A stretch of 64,000 nt of DNA from Alteribacter lacisalsi. Its GTDB lineage: Bacteria; Bacillota; Bacilli; Bacillales; Salisediminibacteriaceae. How positions within the stretch are numbered: position 1 is the stretch's first letter; every line of letters begins with the position of its first letter. The notes below the pieces were generated by a model, which ran no database searches, was not told where the DNA came from, and saw nothing but the letters and a program-made list of their open reading frames with translations. Shown in pieces: positions 43,641-52,776 of this stretch. The translations under genes and the position numbers were made by a program. The stretch covers positions 620,001-684,000 of the forward strand of contig NZ_PDOF01000002.1 in assembly GCF_003226345.1 (NCBI RefSeq), written 5' to 3'.

Positions 43641-45257
43641 ATGGTTTCATTTGACAGTCAGCACTACCCGTATTCATCTCAGAGAATGGTTACATACGCA
43701 AAAAAAGGGATGGTGGCCACTTCCCAGCCCCTCGCCTCGCAGGCAGGGCTTGATATTCTGAAAAAGGGCGGCAATGCGATTGACGCAGCCATAGCAACAG
43801 CGGCATGCCTTACTGTTGTCGAACCCACCTCCAACGGGATCGGCGGAGATGCATTTGCCCTCGTCTGGACAAAGGGCGAGCTCCACGGCCTGAACGCAAG
43901 CGGCCCTGCACCGAATGCCCTTTCCATCGACGCTGTAAAAGAAAAAGGATACAAGGAAATGCCGACGTTCGGCCTTACGCCGGTGACCGTACCTGGTGCA
44001 CCGGCTGCGTGGGCGGAACTGTCCGATAAATTGGGCAGGCTGCCCCTGAAAGACGTGCTCGCACCGGCTGTTGAGTATGCCCGCGAAGGCTATCCCCTCA
44101 GCCCGACACTGGCGTTTTTCTGGAAAAAAGCAGAAGAGGCGTTCCGCGAGAAACTGGATGGAGACGAATTTGCCCACTGGTTTACGACATTCGCTCCTGA
44201 CGGCCGTGCGCCGGAAGCAGGCGAAATGTGGAAGTCGGAAGAGCACGCCCGCACTCTTGAGCTGATCGGAGAAACGAACGCTGAAGCCTTCTACAAAGGC
44301 GAAATTGCAGATCGAATCGACAGCTTTTCAAAAGAACACGGCGGTTTTATCCGGAAAGAAGATCTGGCTTCCTATAAGCCGGAGTGGGTCAAACCGATTT
44401 CAGTAAATTACAAAGGGTACGATGTGTGGGAAATCCCGCCGAACGGCCAGGGCATTGTCGCTCTAATGGCGCTGAACATGCTGAAGGACGATGATTTCTC
44501 AGCCGGACGGGATGACGTAGACACGCTTCACCGTCAGATTGAAGCGATGAAACTGGCATTTGCCGATGGGCACCGCTATGTAACCGAAGAATCAGAGATG
44601 AGCGTCACAAGTGACGATCTCCTTTCACCGGAGTATGGCCGGGAGCGCAGAAAGCTGATCGGTGAGCATGCCATGCACCCTTCAGCAGGCGAGCCTCCTA
44701 AAGGCGGCACTGTCTACCTTGCAACTGCAGATGACGAAGGCAACATGGTTTCCTTTATCCAGAGCAACTATATGGGCTTCGGATCAGGTGTGGTTGTACC
44801 TGACACAGGGATTGCCCTGCAGAACCGGGGCCATAACTTCAGTCTGGATCAGGAGCATGACAATGCGCTGAAGCCGGGTAAGCGTACGTTCCATACGATT
44901 ATTCCGGGCTTTTTGACAAAAGGCAATGAAGCGGTTGGCCCGTTCGGCGTTATGGGCGGGTTCATGCAGCCTCAGGGGCATATGCAGGTGGTGATGAGCA
45001 CGGTCGACTTCGGACTGAACCCGCAGGCGGCACTCGATGCCCCGCGCTGGCAGTGGATGAAAGACAGAACAGTCATGTTTGAGCAAAGCTTCGGCGCGCC
45101 GGTTGCCCAGCAGCTCACAAGAAAGGGACACGACATTCAGGTGGCTCACATGGGCGGCGGCTTCGGACGGGGGCAGATTATCTGGCGCAACCCGGAAACA
45201 GGCGTCCTTGCCGGAGGAACCGAGTCACGGACGGACGGCAGCATCTCTGCCTACTAG
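43641..45257 (+). CDS. Gamma-glutamyltransferase family protein (YwrD-like)
   Basis: A 538-residue Ntn-hydrolase. The N-terminal large-subunit region has GGNAIDAAIATAACL and NGIGGDAF; autocleavage would occur before Thr357 (KGGTVYLATADDEGNMVS), followed by QNRGHNFSLD and GPFGVMGGFMQPQGHMQ. No signal peptide, so cytoplasmic, unlike secreted Ggt. The ATG at 43641 follows GGAG. It is grouped with two chromate-transporter halves as in the B. subtilis ywr region, suggesting an operon (26-bp gap). Confidence 0.9.
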   Translation: MVSFDSQHYPYSSQRMVTYAKKGMVATSQPLASQAGLDILKKGGNAIDAAIATAACLTVVEPTSNGIGGDAFALVWTKGELHGLNASGPAPNALSIDAVKEKGYKEMPTFGLTPVTVPGAPAAWAELSDKLGRLPLKDVLAPAVEYAREGYPLSPTLAFFWKKAEEAFREKLDGDEFAHWFTTFAPDGRAPEAGEMWKSEEHARTLELIGETNAEAFYKGEIADRIDSFSKEHGGFIRKEDLASYKPEWVKPISVNYKGYDVWEIPPNGQGIVALMALNMLKDDDFSAGRDDVDTLHRQIEAMKLAFADGHRYVTEESEMSVTSDDLLSPEYGRERRKLIGEHAMHPSAGEPPKGGTVYLATADDEGNMVSFIQSNYMGFGSGVVVPDTGIALQNRGHNFSLDQEHDNALKPGKRTFHTIIPGFLTKGNEAVGPFGVMGGFMQPQGHMQVVMSTVDFGLNPQAALDAPRWQWMKDRTVMFEQSFGAPVAQQLTRKGHDIQVAHMGGGFGRGQIIWRNPETGVLAGGTESRTDGSISAY

Positions 45258-45282
45258 ACGAACGTAGAGAGAGGGAAACAGG

Positions 45283-45828
45283 TTGACACAGCGACAAATA
45301 TTTATGGCTTTTTTCAGAATTGGAATGCTCGGCTACGGCGGAGGCCCGGCCTCAATTCCGCTCATTCATAAAGAAGCAGTGGATAAATACAAATGGATGA
45401 AAGACGAGGAGTTTTCGGACATCCTGGCAATGGGAAACACGCTGCCAGGTCCTATCGCAACAAAAATGGCCGGCTATATCGGCTACCGGGTTGCCGGCAT
45501 CACAGGCATGCTCAATGCGATCGCGGCTTCGGTCGTGCCGACAGTCGTGCTCATGATCGTCCTGCTCGTCTCGCTTGCATCCTTTCGGGAATACGCCTGG
45601 GTACAGGGTATGACAAACGGTGTATTGCCCGTAGTCGGTGTGATGCTCGCCGTGCTCACGTGGCAGTTTTTCACGAAATCAAAGGAAGGTCTCGGCTTTG
45701 GCTGGAGCATCATGCTTGTGATTGTGAGTGCGCTTCTGATCACTGCTATCGGTCTGCATCCGGCGTTTGTAATCGCCGGCCTGCTTGTCTTTGTGTTCCT
45801 GAAACGGACGAAGGGAGGCGGTGACTGA
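45283..45828 (+). CDS. Chromate transporter half-size subunit 1 (ChrA N-domain type)
   Basis: A 181-residue membrane protein with five or six helices. FRIGMLGYGGGPASIPLI and AMGNTLPGPIATKMAGYIGY are the CHR signature motifs. Half-size proteins such as YwrA/YwrB work as pairs; chromate export is known for the B. subtilis homologues. TTG start at 45283 with GAGGG upstream. Its stop overlaps the start of the second half (TGATG). Confidence 0.9.
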   Translation: MTQRQIFMAFFRIGMLGYGGGPASIPLIHKEAVDKYKWMKDEEFSDILAMGNTLPGPIATKMAGYIGYRVAGITGMLNAIAASVVPTVVLMIVLLVSLASFREYAWVQGMTNGVLPVVGVMLAVLTWQFFTKSKEGLGFGWSIMLVIVSALLITAIGLHPAFVIAGLLVFVFLKRTKGGGD

Positions 45829-46361
45829 TGACGTATTGGGAGATTTTTCTTGCGTTTTTTATCCCGGGTATCGTCGGCTACGGCGGGGGTCCGGCTACCA
45901 TTCCTCTGATTGAATATGAAGTGGTGCATCGCTACAACTGGATGACAGTTGAGGAGTTCGGGGAAGTGCTTGCCCTCGGCAACGCCCTGCCCGGACCGAT
46001 CGCCACGAAAATGGCCGGCTACATCGGTTATGTGGAAGGGGGCATCCTCGGGGCAGCAGTCGGGCTGTTTGCGACAATCGCTCCATCACTGATCTTAATG
46101 ATCGCGCTTCTGGGCATTCTTTATAAATTTAAGGACTCTCCGAAAGTGAAACTGCTCAGCATGATCGTCCGTCCGACAATCGCAGTGCTGCTCGGCATCA
46201 TGGCGTTCCGCTTTTTTGAAACCTCCTACTTTGACAACGGGATCGTCCAGACGGTGATCCTTGTCGGAGTGAGCTTTCTGCTTCTCGAAAAGTGGAAGGT
46301 GCATCCGGCGTTTGTGATTCTCGGCTCGCTTATCTACGGAGCGGTTTTTCTGGCGCCGTAG
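45828..46361 (+). CDS. Chromate transporter half-size subunit 2
   Basis: A 177-residue partner of the previous gene, with the same signatures (GIVGYGGGPATIPLI; ALGNALPGPIATKMAGYIGY). One-base overlap means coupled translation, in line with a heterodimeric or antiparallel transporter. GGGAGGCGG upstream acts as the ribosome site. Confidence 0.9.
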   Translation: MTYWEIFLAFFIPGIVGYGGGPATIPLIEYEVVHRYNWMTVEEFGEVLALGNALPGPIATKMAGYIGYVEGGILGAAVGLFATIAPSLILMIALLGILYKFKDSPKVKLLSMIVRPTIAVLLGIMAFRFFETSYFDNGIVQTVILVGVSFLLLEKWKVHPAFVILGSLIYGAVFLAP

Positions 46362-46465
46362 CGTTGTCGTACCTTTGCAAAAGCGTAAGCCCTATTGAAA
46401 AAAGCTTCCTATTTTCCTCTGTATGGTAAAATGGAATAAAGAGGTAATAAGGGGGCGGAGGCAGG

Positions 46466-46690
46466 ATGGAAGTTGCGGCACTGGCAAGTCTTTATTCCAT
46501 AGCCATTATTGTAATCATGGTGGTTTCAATTATTAAAGTATTCGGCATTGCAAAAAGCAGAGGAGACATCACCAGGAAAAAGTTCGTATTTTTGGTCACT
46601 GCCTTAGCGGCAGTAGGGGGAATCGTTGTTTTTCTTCTGCCGGATGGGTACGCATTATTATTTGATAAATACCTATCTGATTTCGAGTAG
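46466..46690 (+). CDS. Uncharacterised small membrane protein
   Basis: A 74-residue protein with two hydrophobic helices (about 5-26 and 42-58) and a polar middle (KVFGIAKSRGDITRKK). No family recognised. GGGGGCGGAGG lies upstream of the ATG at 46466 and a very strong terminator follows, so it is expressed as a single gene. Confidence 0.6.
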   Translation: MEVAALASLYSIAIIVIMVVSIIKVFGIAKSRGDITRKKFVFLVTALAAVGGIVVFLLPDGYALLFDKYLSDFE

Positions 46691-46693
46691 AAT

Positions 46694-46739
46694 AAAAAAA
46701 ACCGGACGGCAGTTTCAGCATTTGAACTGCCGTCCGGTT
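46694..46739. terminator. Bidirectional terminator
   Basis: Perfect 15-pair stem (46700-46714 with 46725-46739), A-run before and T-rich tract after; it serves the small membrane protein and the convergent quinone reductase. Confidence 0.92.
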
Positions 46740-46790
46740 CATTTTTTTCTCCCGATGCGGGTGATGCTTTTTTCAGGGCCTTGCCTTCCT

Positions 46791-47753
46791 TTAAGGAACC
46801 AGTACGAGATTCCCGTTAAACTTTTTTGCTTCCAGATCCGCGTGGGCCTGGGTCGCTTCGTCGAACGGGTACGTTTGTGCCAGGTACGGGGTGATGGTCT
46901 TATCGTTGAGCATCATGCTGATCGCTTCCCCTGCCGCTCGCAGCTCTTCAGGCGGCGCTGTAAACAGAAGGACGCCCATAAGCGACGCATGTTTCTGGTT
47001 CAGTTTACGCCAAGGCAGCTGCGGTGCGTTGTTTTCAGGTGATCCGATTGTCACGATCCGCCCGCCGGTTTTGATCATCTCCAGATCGTTTTCCATGTTT
47101 TCACTCAGAGACATGTCAAGAATCACATCAACACCTATATCGCCGGTGACATCAACGACTTTTTCAACGATATTTTCCTCACGGTAAAGGATCACATGAT
47201 CAGCACCTGCCTGCTTGCACAGCTCCTTTTTCTCCTTCGATCCGGCAGTGGCGATCACCGTCGCTCCTGCCAGGCGGGCGAGCTGAATCGCCGCATTCCC
47301 GACTGCGCCTGCACCGCCGTAAATGAGAACCGTCTCGTCTTTTTGCAGATTGGCGCGGTAGTGAAGACTCAGGTGGGCAGTCATAAATGCCATAGCCACG
47401 GCTGCACCTTCTGCTTCGGTTACATGTTCGGGAATTAGAAACAGTTTTTCGGAAGGTACAGCCACGAATTCCGCTGCCGTGCCGGGAACATTGGTCGCCC
47501 ACACACGGTCACCGACTTTCATATTTGTTACTTTGCTTCCGACATCCACAACGGACCCGCCGAGGTCAAAGTGAGGAACAGCCGGGAAATCAGCAACCGG
47601 ACGGATCCCTTTCCGGAAATATGTATCCACCGGATTGATCCCGCTTGCGCCGACCCGGACCAGTACCTCATTTTCGCTGACTTCAGGCTTATCCGTTTCC
47701 ATTACGTGAAGAACGTCAGGACCGCCGTAACGGTCAAATGCTACTGCTTTCAT
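46791..47753 (-). CDS. Quinone oxidoreductase-like NADPH-dependent MDR enzyme
   Basis: A 320-residue zinc-independent medium-chain dehydrogenase/reductase. MKAVAFDRYGGPDVLHV, ASGINPVDTYFRKG and the nucleotide motif LIYGGAGAVGNAAIQLARLAGA identify the quinone reductase (QOR) subgroup; no structural or catalytic Zn cysteines are seen. Substrate unknown. The ATG at 47753 follows GGGAGAG. Confidence 0.88.
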   Translation of the reverse strand: MKAVAFDRYGGPDVLHVMETDKPEVSENEVLVRVGASGINPVDTYFRKGIRPVADFPAVPHFDLGGSVVDVGSKVTNMKVGDRVWATNVPGTAAEFVAVPSEKLFLIPEHVTEAEGAAVAMAFMTAHLSLHYRANLQKDETVLIYGGAGAVGNAAIQLARLAGATVIATAGSKEKKELCKQAGADHVILYREENIVEKVVDVTGDIGVDVILDMSLSENMENDLEMIKTGGRIVTIGSPENNAPQLPWRKLNQKHASLMGVLLFTAPPEELRAAGEAISMMLNDKTITPYLAQTYPFDEATQAHADLEAKKFNGNLVLVP

Positions 47754-47868
47754 CGTCACACTCTCCCTTTTCATGCGTTATATAGTGAGTTTACCAGAGC
47801 TGTACAGAAGTGTCCCGGCTCAGCCTTCTGCTTCCTGTATCTATTGCCTGTTCCCGTTTCATCCATGG

Positions 47869-47897
47869 AAAAAACCAGGACAAAAGCGCTGTCCTGG
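47869..47897 (-). terminator. Terminator of yfhS
   Basis: CCAGGAC / GTCCTGG (47875-47881 with 47891-47897); on the minus strand followed by TTTTTT. Confidence 0.72.
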
Positions 47898-47932
47898 CTC
47901 GCTGAAATAGGGAATATTTTAAAGGTCCTTCC

Positions 47933-48154
47933 TCAGTCGTAGTGCACACGGCTGCCGCTCGTCCAGTCTGCTTCCTGGTGCATTCCGCCGCGATTCATTA
48001 TTTCCTTTACAATTTCCCGGTGAATTGTAAGCCCCTCGGAATTCAGGTAAGGAGCAATCTGCTGAAGATTATGGTGAAAATAAGCGAGCTCCTGATCGCT
48101 CCAGTCCTGTTTGCCCATCATGGACAGCTCTGTCATATCTCGCCCTACATACAT
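47933..48154 (-). CDS. YfhS-like small protein
   Basis: A 73-residue soluble protein (MYVGRDMTELSMMGKQDWSD; GLTIHREIVKEIMNRGG). Position next to fabL, after the mutY region, fits yfhS of B. subtilis, and I recall similar sequences in Bacillus; identification is by position and partial memory. The ATG at 48154 has AAGGGG nine bases upstream; the ATG three codons earlier overlaps that site. Function unknown. Confidence 0.6.
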   Translation of the reverse strand: MYVGRDMTELSMMGKQDWSDQELAYFHHNLQQIAPYLNSEGLTIHREIVKEIMNRGGMHQEADWTSGSRVHYD

Positions 48155-48218
48155 GCGCTTCATCCCCTTTTTGTGCCGGTTAAGACAGACTCCAATCGTC
48201 CTGTTTTAGTGTTTGTAG

Positions 48219-49049
<831 letters not shown>

Positions 49050-49194
49050 CAGGCACCTTCCGGGCGGGTATTATGGTCGTTTACCGGGAAAAGATACAGC
49101 CCATTTCAGTCCATAAAATATATTATTATCCGCCCATTTTTTTCGGATAAAACTCACCCCACAGGACAAGATAATGTTTGTGGAGGTGATACTC

Positions 49195-49413
49195 ATGCGT
49201 AAGCAAAACCAGCAACAGCAGCAGGCTCAACGTCAAGCTGCTCAAACAAACGCTCAAAAAGTTCAGCAGCAAAACGCTCAGAACCAGCACAACCAGGAGT
49301 TCGCGAGCGAAACAGATGCTCAGCAAGTAAAACAGCAGAATCAGCAATCTGCTCAGCGTAAAGGTCAAGCATCTGCTCAGCAACAGCAACAGCAAGGACG
49401 TCAGCAGCAGTAA
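49195..49413 (+). CDS. sspE: Gamma-type small acid-soluble spore protein
   Basis: A 72-residue Gln/Asn/Ala-rich spore core protein serving as an amino-acid reserve at germination. The GPR protease-like site EFASETDAQQVKQQN is visible; Gln-rich runs flank it. GGAGGTGAT precedes the ATG at 49195. Expression is expected in the forespore (sigma-G, by family). It lies directly downstream of fabL. Confidence 0.93.
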   Translation: MRKQNQQQQQAQRQAAQTNAQKVQQQNAQNQHNQEFASETDAQQVKQQNQQSAQRKGQASAQQQQQQGRQQQ

Positions 49414-49432
49414 CCTGTTTCTGACCAGTCCG

Positions 49433-49468
49433 ACGCGCATTGTCCCAAGTGGGCAGTGCGTGTTTTTT
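49433..49468 (+). terminator. Terminator of sspE
   Basis: A 14-pair stem with one bulge (49433-49447 with 49450-49463) followed by TTTTTT. Confidence 0.88.
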
Positions 49469-49499
49469 ATTTTCGGGCAGATGTGGCTGTCGGATGAAG

Positions 49500-49540
49500 A
49501 AAAACCGTTGAAAAATGGCGGGCATTTTTCAACGGTTTTT
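49500..49540. terminator. Perfect bidirectional terminator
   Basis: An 18-pair perfect stem (49500-49517 with 49523-49540) bounded by A5 and T5; it most likely ends the minus-strand collagen-like gene. Confidence 0.9.
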
Positions 49541-49575
49541 AGTTCTTAACCCCTCACTATTCTAAGTGAGTCCTG

Positions 49576-50112
49576 CTAAGCCAGTCGCGTGATCACAAGG
49601 TGAGCAGATACAGACCTTGCGCCTCCTGCCACCGGCGTTATTGTTAAGGCAGTCGGGTTCCCGGTAGGGTTCTGCACAGTCAGAATCGAATTTTCGGTTA
49701 CTGTCTGGACAATTGCCAATCCTACAATCTGACTCGTACCTGTTGCACGCCCCACTACTGTATACGCTAAATCATTACCATCTAATGTAAGAATCAGCTG
49801 CCCTGCTTCGGTAACACTTACCTGAAAGAAGACCTGATAAGCGCCGATTGCTTCCAGATTAAATGTATCAGCGCCAGTCCGGGTAATCCCACCGGCTGCC
49901 CCCGAAGGTCCGTCCTGTGGAAAATCGACGTTTTCTCCAGCACCAACTGTATCCGCATTATCACCAGGCATCAATGCATAAAAGTCAGCAAAATCCAATA
50001 CTCCACCTGCCGGCCCCGTAGGCCCTGTAGCACCGATCTCACCTGCAGGACCAGGCGGTCCCGTTGGACCCTCCGGACCAGGTGGTCCCGGTGGACATAT
50101 ACAATGTCCCAT
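49576..50112 (-). CDS. Collagen-like spore-surface protein (BclA-like)
   Basis: A 178-residue protein: a short Cys-containing N-terminus (MGHCICPP), nine Gly-X-Y triplets rich in Pro and Thr (residues about 9-36), and a C-terminal beta-rich domain of about 140 residues (FNLEAIGAYQVFFQVSVTEAG; LTIQNPTGNPTALTI-type strand region) like the trimeric TNF-like domain of BclA. AAAGGAGG precedes the ATG. Its neighbours (sspE, YheC/D-type) support a spore coat or exosporium role (inference). The collagen stretch is much shorter than in B. anthracis BclA. Confidence 0.82.
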   Translation of the reverse strand: MGHCICPPGPPGPEGPTGPPGPAGEIGATGPTGPAGGVLDFADFYALMPGDNADTVGAGENVDFPQDGPSGAAGGITRTGADTFNLEAIGAYQVFFQVSVTEAGQLILTLDGNDLAYTVVGRATGTSQIVGLAIVQTVTENSILTVQNPTGNPTALTITPVAGGARSVSAHLVITRLA

Positions 50113-50285
50113 GTTAACATCCTCCTTTACCCACTAACATAAAACATCATATTTCATAAAGGTATTTTTAAGCACGGCTCATACCCATATAAAGTAAACA
50201 GTCAGCTGATAAACGGCATCAAAGGTTTCACGAAATCAAGGTGCACAGCATAAATTGCCACAATAAGAACGCCAGGGGAGAAGAG

Positions 50286-51320
50286 ATGAAATTGAAAAAG
50301 GCGCCTTTTGTTGGCATTATGGTTCTGAAAAGAAGATTCAGAAAACACGTGCTGAAGTTTTACCAGCAGTACAATGACCTTGATATTCAGCTTTTCTGTT
50401 TCACACCTTCTGATATTTTATGGAATAAACAGATAATTACGGGCCTGTTTATACACAACGGCAAATGTAGAGAAGAGGAATTTCCTTTTCCGAAGGCAGT
50501 ATATAACAGGTGCTATAACATAAGCGAAGATACATTTTCCCGGGTAACAAAAGCAGTGGGGCCCGTCAGGTGTTTCAACTCGATTAATCACTTTAATAAA
50601 TGGGATGTTCATAAGCTGTTAACCGATTCCCCGGTCAGTCCGTATTTACCGGAAACCTTTCTGTTCCGGAGTGACGGAATAGAAGAGGCTCTGTCAAAAT
50701 TTAAAGTTCTGTACATTAAGCCGGTTTACGGGTTTAAAGGAAATGAGGTTTATCGATTGGAACTCCGGGACAACGGACAAACGTCGATCTCATTACATCA
50801 CATGAATCCATTTTCAATCTGCAGAAATAAAGCGGATATACAGGATCATGTAAGCGGGCTCGTGAATAACGGAACCTACATTGTTCAGCAGGGAATCGGT
50901 TTAAGTAAGCTTGATTCCCGATTGTTTGATATACGTGTGGTTGTTCAGAAAACGGCTCAAGGTATTTGGGAAGTCTCTACGGCACTTACAAGAATCGCTC
51001 ATGAAAATTATTACAATACTTCCATGTCTGCCTCGATATGTGCGACGACTGACGTTTTAACCCGCTTGTATCCAGAGGAAAAAGTAAAAGCTGTTTTTCA
51101 TGAGCTGAATGAAATCAGCATTTGCTCTGCCATGACTGCTGAAGAACGATTCGGTCATCTGGGGGAAGTGAGCGTTGATTTTGTTATTGACGATAGCGAT
51201 AAGCTCTGGATACTGGAGATGAATGGCAAACCACAAAAAACGACTGTACCGGATCAGTTTAGGGAGAAGGTAATTAAAAGGCCATTAGAATATGCCCTTT
51301 TTCTAACCCGGCAAATCTGA
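50286..51320 (+). CDS. YheC/YheD-family coat-associated ATP-grasp protein
   Basis: A 344-residue protein of the YheC/YheD group, spore-coat-associated proteins with an ATP-grasp fold. The N-terminal part has VGIMVLKRRFR and PKAVYNRCY; the ATP-grasp region shows KPVYGFKGNEVYRLE, FDIRVVVQKTAQGIWEV and the metal-binding DFVIDDSDKLWILEMNGKPQ. The substrate is unknown. GGGGAGAAGAG precedes the ATG at 50286. Confidence 0.85.
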   Translation: MKLKKAPFVGIMVLKRRFRKHVLKFYQQYNDLDIQLFCFTPSDILWNKQIITGLFIHNGKCREEEFPFPKAVYNRCYNISEDTFSRVTKAVGPVRCFNSINHFNKWDVHKLLTDSPVSPYLPETFLFRSDGIEEALSKFKVLYIKPVYGFKGNEVYRLELRDNGQTSISLHHMNPFSICRNKADIQDHVSGLVNNGTYIVQQGIGLSKLDSRLFDIRVVVQKTAQGIWEVSTALTRIAHENYYNTSMSASICATTDVLTRLYPEEKVKAVFHELNEISICSAMTAEERFGHLGEVSVDFVIDDSDKLWILEMNGKPQKTTVPDQFREKVIKRPLEYALFLTRQI

Positions 51321-51500
51321 AATCTTCCCCTGATCTTCAGTCAGGGCGGGACCACTTTAGACTGCTCCCCTGCTGGGCGTCTGCCGCGCCCCCTTCTCTG
51401 AACTTTTGTTTTAAATTGACTGAATCAATAGTATAATAAGAAAAATAACAGATTATAAAGGCTTTGGATGTGATCCCGGACATAAGAGGGAGGGAAGGCT

Positions 51501-51962
51501 GTGTGGTTCAAAAAGCGTAAAGGTGGAAACAATCGTAATGAGATGAAAGAACCTGAAATCAGGGAAGTAAGCATCGATGAAATGCGACAGGCAGTAAACG
51601 CCTATGCAAAACAGTTGAATCCCGCCATATCTTTGCGTACGATCGTAAAGGATAACAATGAAATTGACTGTCATCTTCTCTATGAACAGCTCAAATGCAA
51701 ACCTGACAAACCATTTTACATGTCGAAGGAGACCTTCGAGATTTTTGAAGATCCCGATTACCCGAGATGGATTGATCAATGTCAGGTTGCCTGTGATCAA
51801 TTCTATCTGGATACAGGCAATGAGCCAGTGGCAGAAGACGACCCGAGAAGAAAAGTGAGCATTTATAAGATCAAGGATTACCTGAGAGAGGAGCCGCCAA
51901 TTGATCTTTACCTGCATCCGCAGGACCGGATGGTCACACACCGTGAGCCTGAAAAAAAGTAA
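51501..51962 (+). CDS. DUF3939-like protein
   Basis: A 153-residue acidic, soluble protein: basic start (WFKKRKGGNN), then SIDEMRQAVNAYAKQL, PDKPFYMSKETFEIFEDPDY and a C-terminal ISIYKIKDYL-type segment. The pattern fits my recollection of DUF3939 proteins of Bacillus; confidence in the name is moderate and function unknown. GTG start at 51501 behind GGGAGGGAAGG. It occupies the place of ygaB in B. subtilis but does not resemble it. Confidence 0.6.
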   Translation: MWFKKRKGGNNRNEMKEPEIREVSIDEMRQAVNAYAKQLNPAISLRTIVKDNNEIDCHLLYEQLKCKPDKPFYMSKETFEIFEDPDYPRWIDQCQVACDQFYLDTGNEPVAEDDPRRKVSIYKIKDYLREEPPIDLYLHPQDRMVTHREPEKK

Positions 51963-52029
51963 GTCGTGTTTTTGAATGTTAGGGGAATCAGCGTCCTGAA
52001 TGTTCATAACAGAAGAAAGGAGCAGAACT

Positions 52030-52557
52030 TTGAGTTTTCCCATGAATGGCAGCAACATACAGGTACACAGCTACAAACATAATGGCCATATTCATCGAAT
52101 CTGGGAAGAAACCATTGTTCTAAAAGGGACGTCCCAAGAAGTCATCGGCGGCAACGACCGGATTTTGGTAAAAGAATCAGATGGACGGCAGTGGCGGACG
52201 AGAGAACCGGCCATTTGCTATTTCACTGCGCATCACTGGTTCAACTGTATCGGAATGATACGAAATGACGGCATTTATTACTACTGCAATCTGGGGACCC
52301 CTTTTACGTATGATGAGGAAGCGCTAAAGTACATCGACTATGATCTGGATATTAAAGTGTTTCCGGATATGACGTACAAGCTTCTTGACGAAGATGAATA
52401 TGCACTGCACAGCCAGCGGATGAATTATCCAAAAGAAGTGGATGCGATTCTGCGGCGCAGTGTGGATGAACTGGTCCAGTGGATCAGTCAGAGAAAAGGC
52501 CCGTTTGAACCCGGGTTTATCGAATATTGGTACGAGCGTTTCCTTCAGCACCGCTGA
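52030..52557 (+). CDS. ygaC: Nucleoside tri/diphosphatase, DUF402 family (YgaC)
   Basis: A 175-residue DUF402 protein; relatives hydrolyse nucleoside di- and triphosphates (Ntdp). [36 protein letters not shown] and [20 protein letters not shown] are conserved blocks, the last holding acidic metal-binding residues. TTG at 52030 is chosen: AAAGGAG lies seven bases upstream and it gives the family N-terminus (M-S-F-P); an ATG at 52042 is too far from the site. Confidence 0.9.
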   Translation: MSFPMNGSNIQVHSYKHNGHIHRIWEETIVLKGTSQEVIGGNDRILVKESDGRQWRTREPAICYFTAHHWFNCIGMIRNDGIYYYCNLGTPFTYDEEALKYIDYDLDIKVFPDMTYKLLDEDEYALHSQRMNYPKEVDAILRRSVDELVQWISQRKGPFEPGFIEYWYERFLQHR

Positions 52558-52570
52558 AAACGCCCGGACG

Positions 52571-52609
52571 CCGGCAGACGTCTTCCTACGTAGGCCGGTT
52601 TCTTTTTTT
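52571..52609 (+). terminator. Terminator of ygaC
   Basis: CCGGCAGACGT (52571-52581) pairs with ACGTAGGCCGG (52588-52598) with a two-base internal mismatch, followed by TTTCTTTTTTT. Confidence 0.72.
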
Positions 52610-52776
52610 CAAGTGGAAGGAATCATGAAGAGCACAAGGGGGGCTCGCCGCTCGTCTGCGGGAAGCTGCCGCCATGAGCGCATCTGTCAGCCTCTTTCCC
52701 AAAAATACCTGCCTGCCCGCAGGGAGAGCAGGGAATACTACACATAGCGCAAGCAGACTGGAAGTGATCGACCGGA

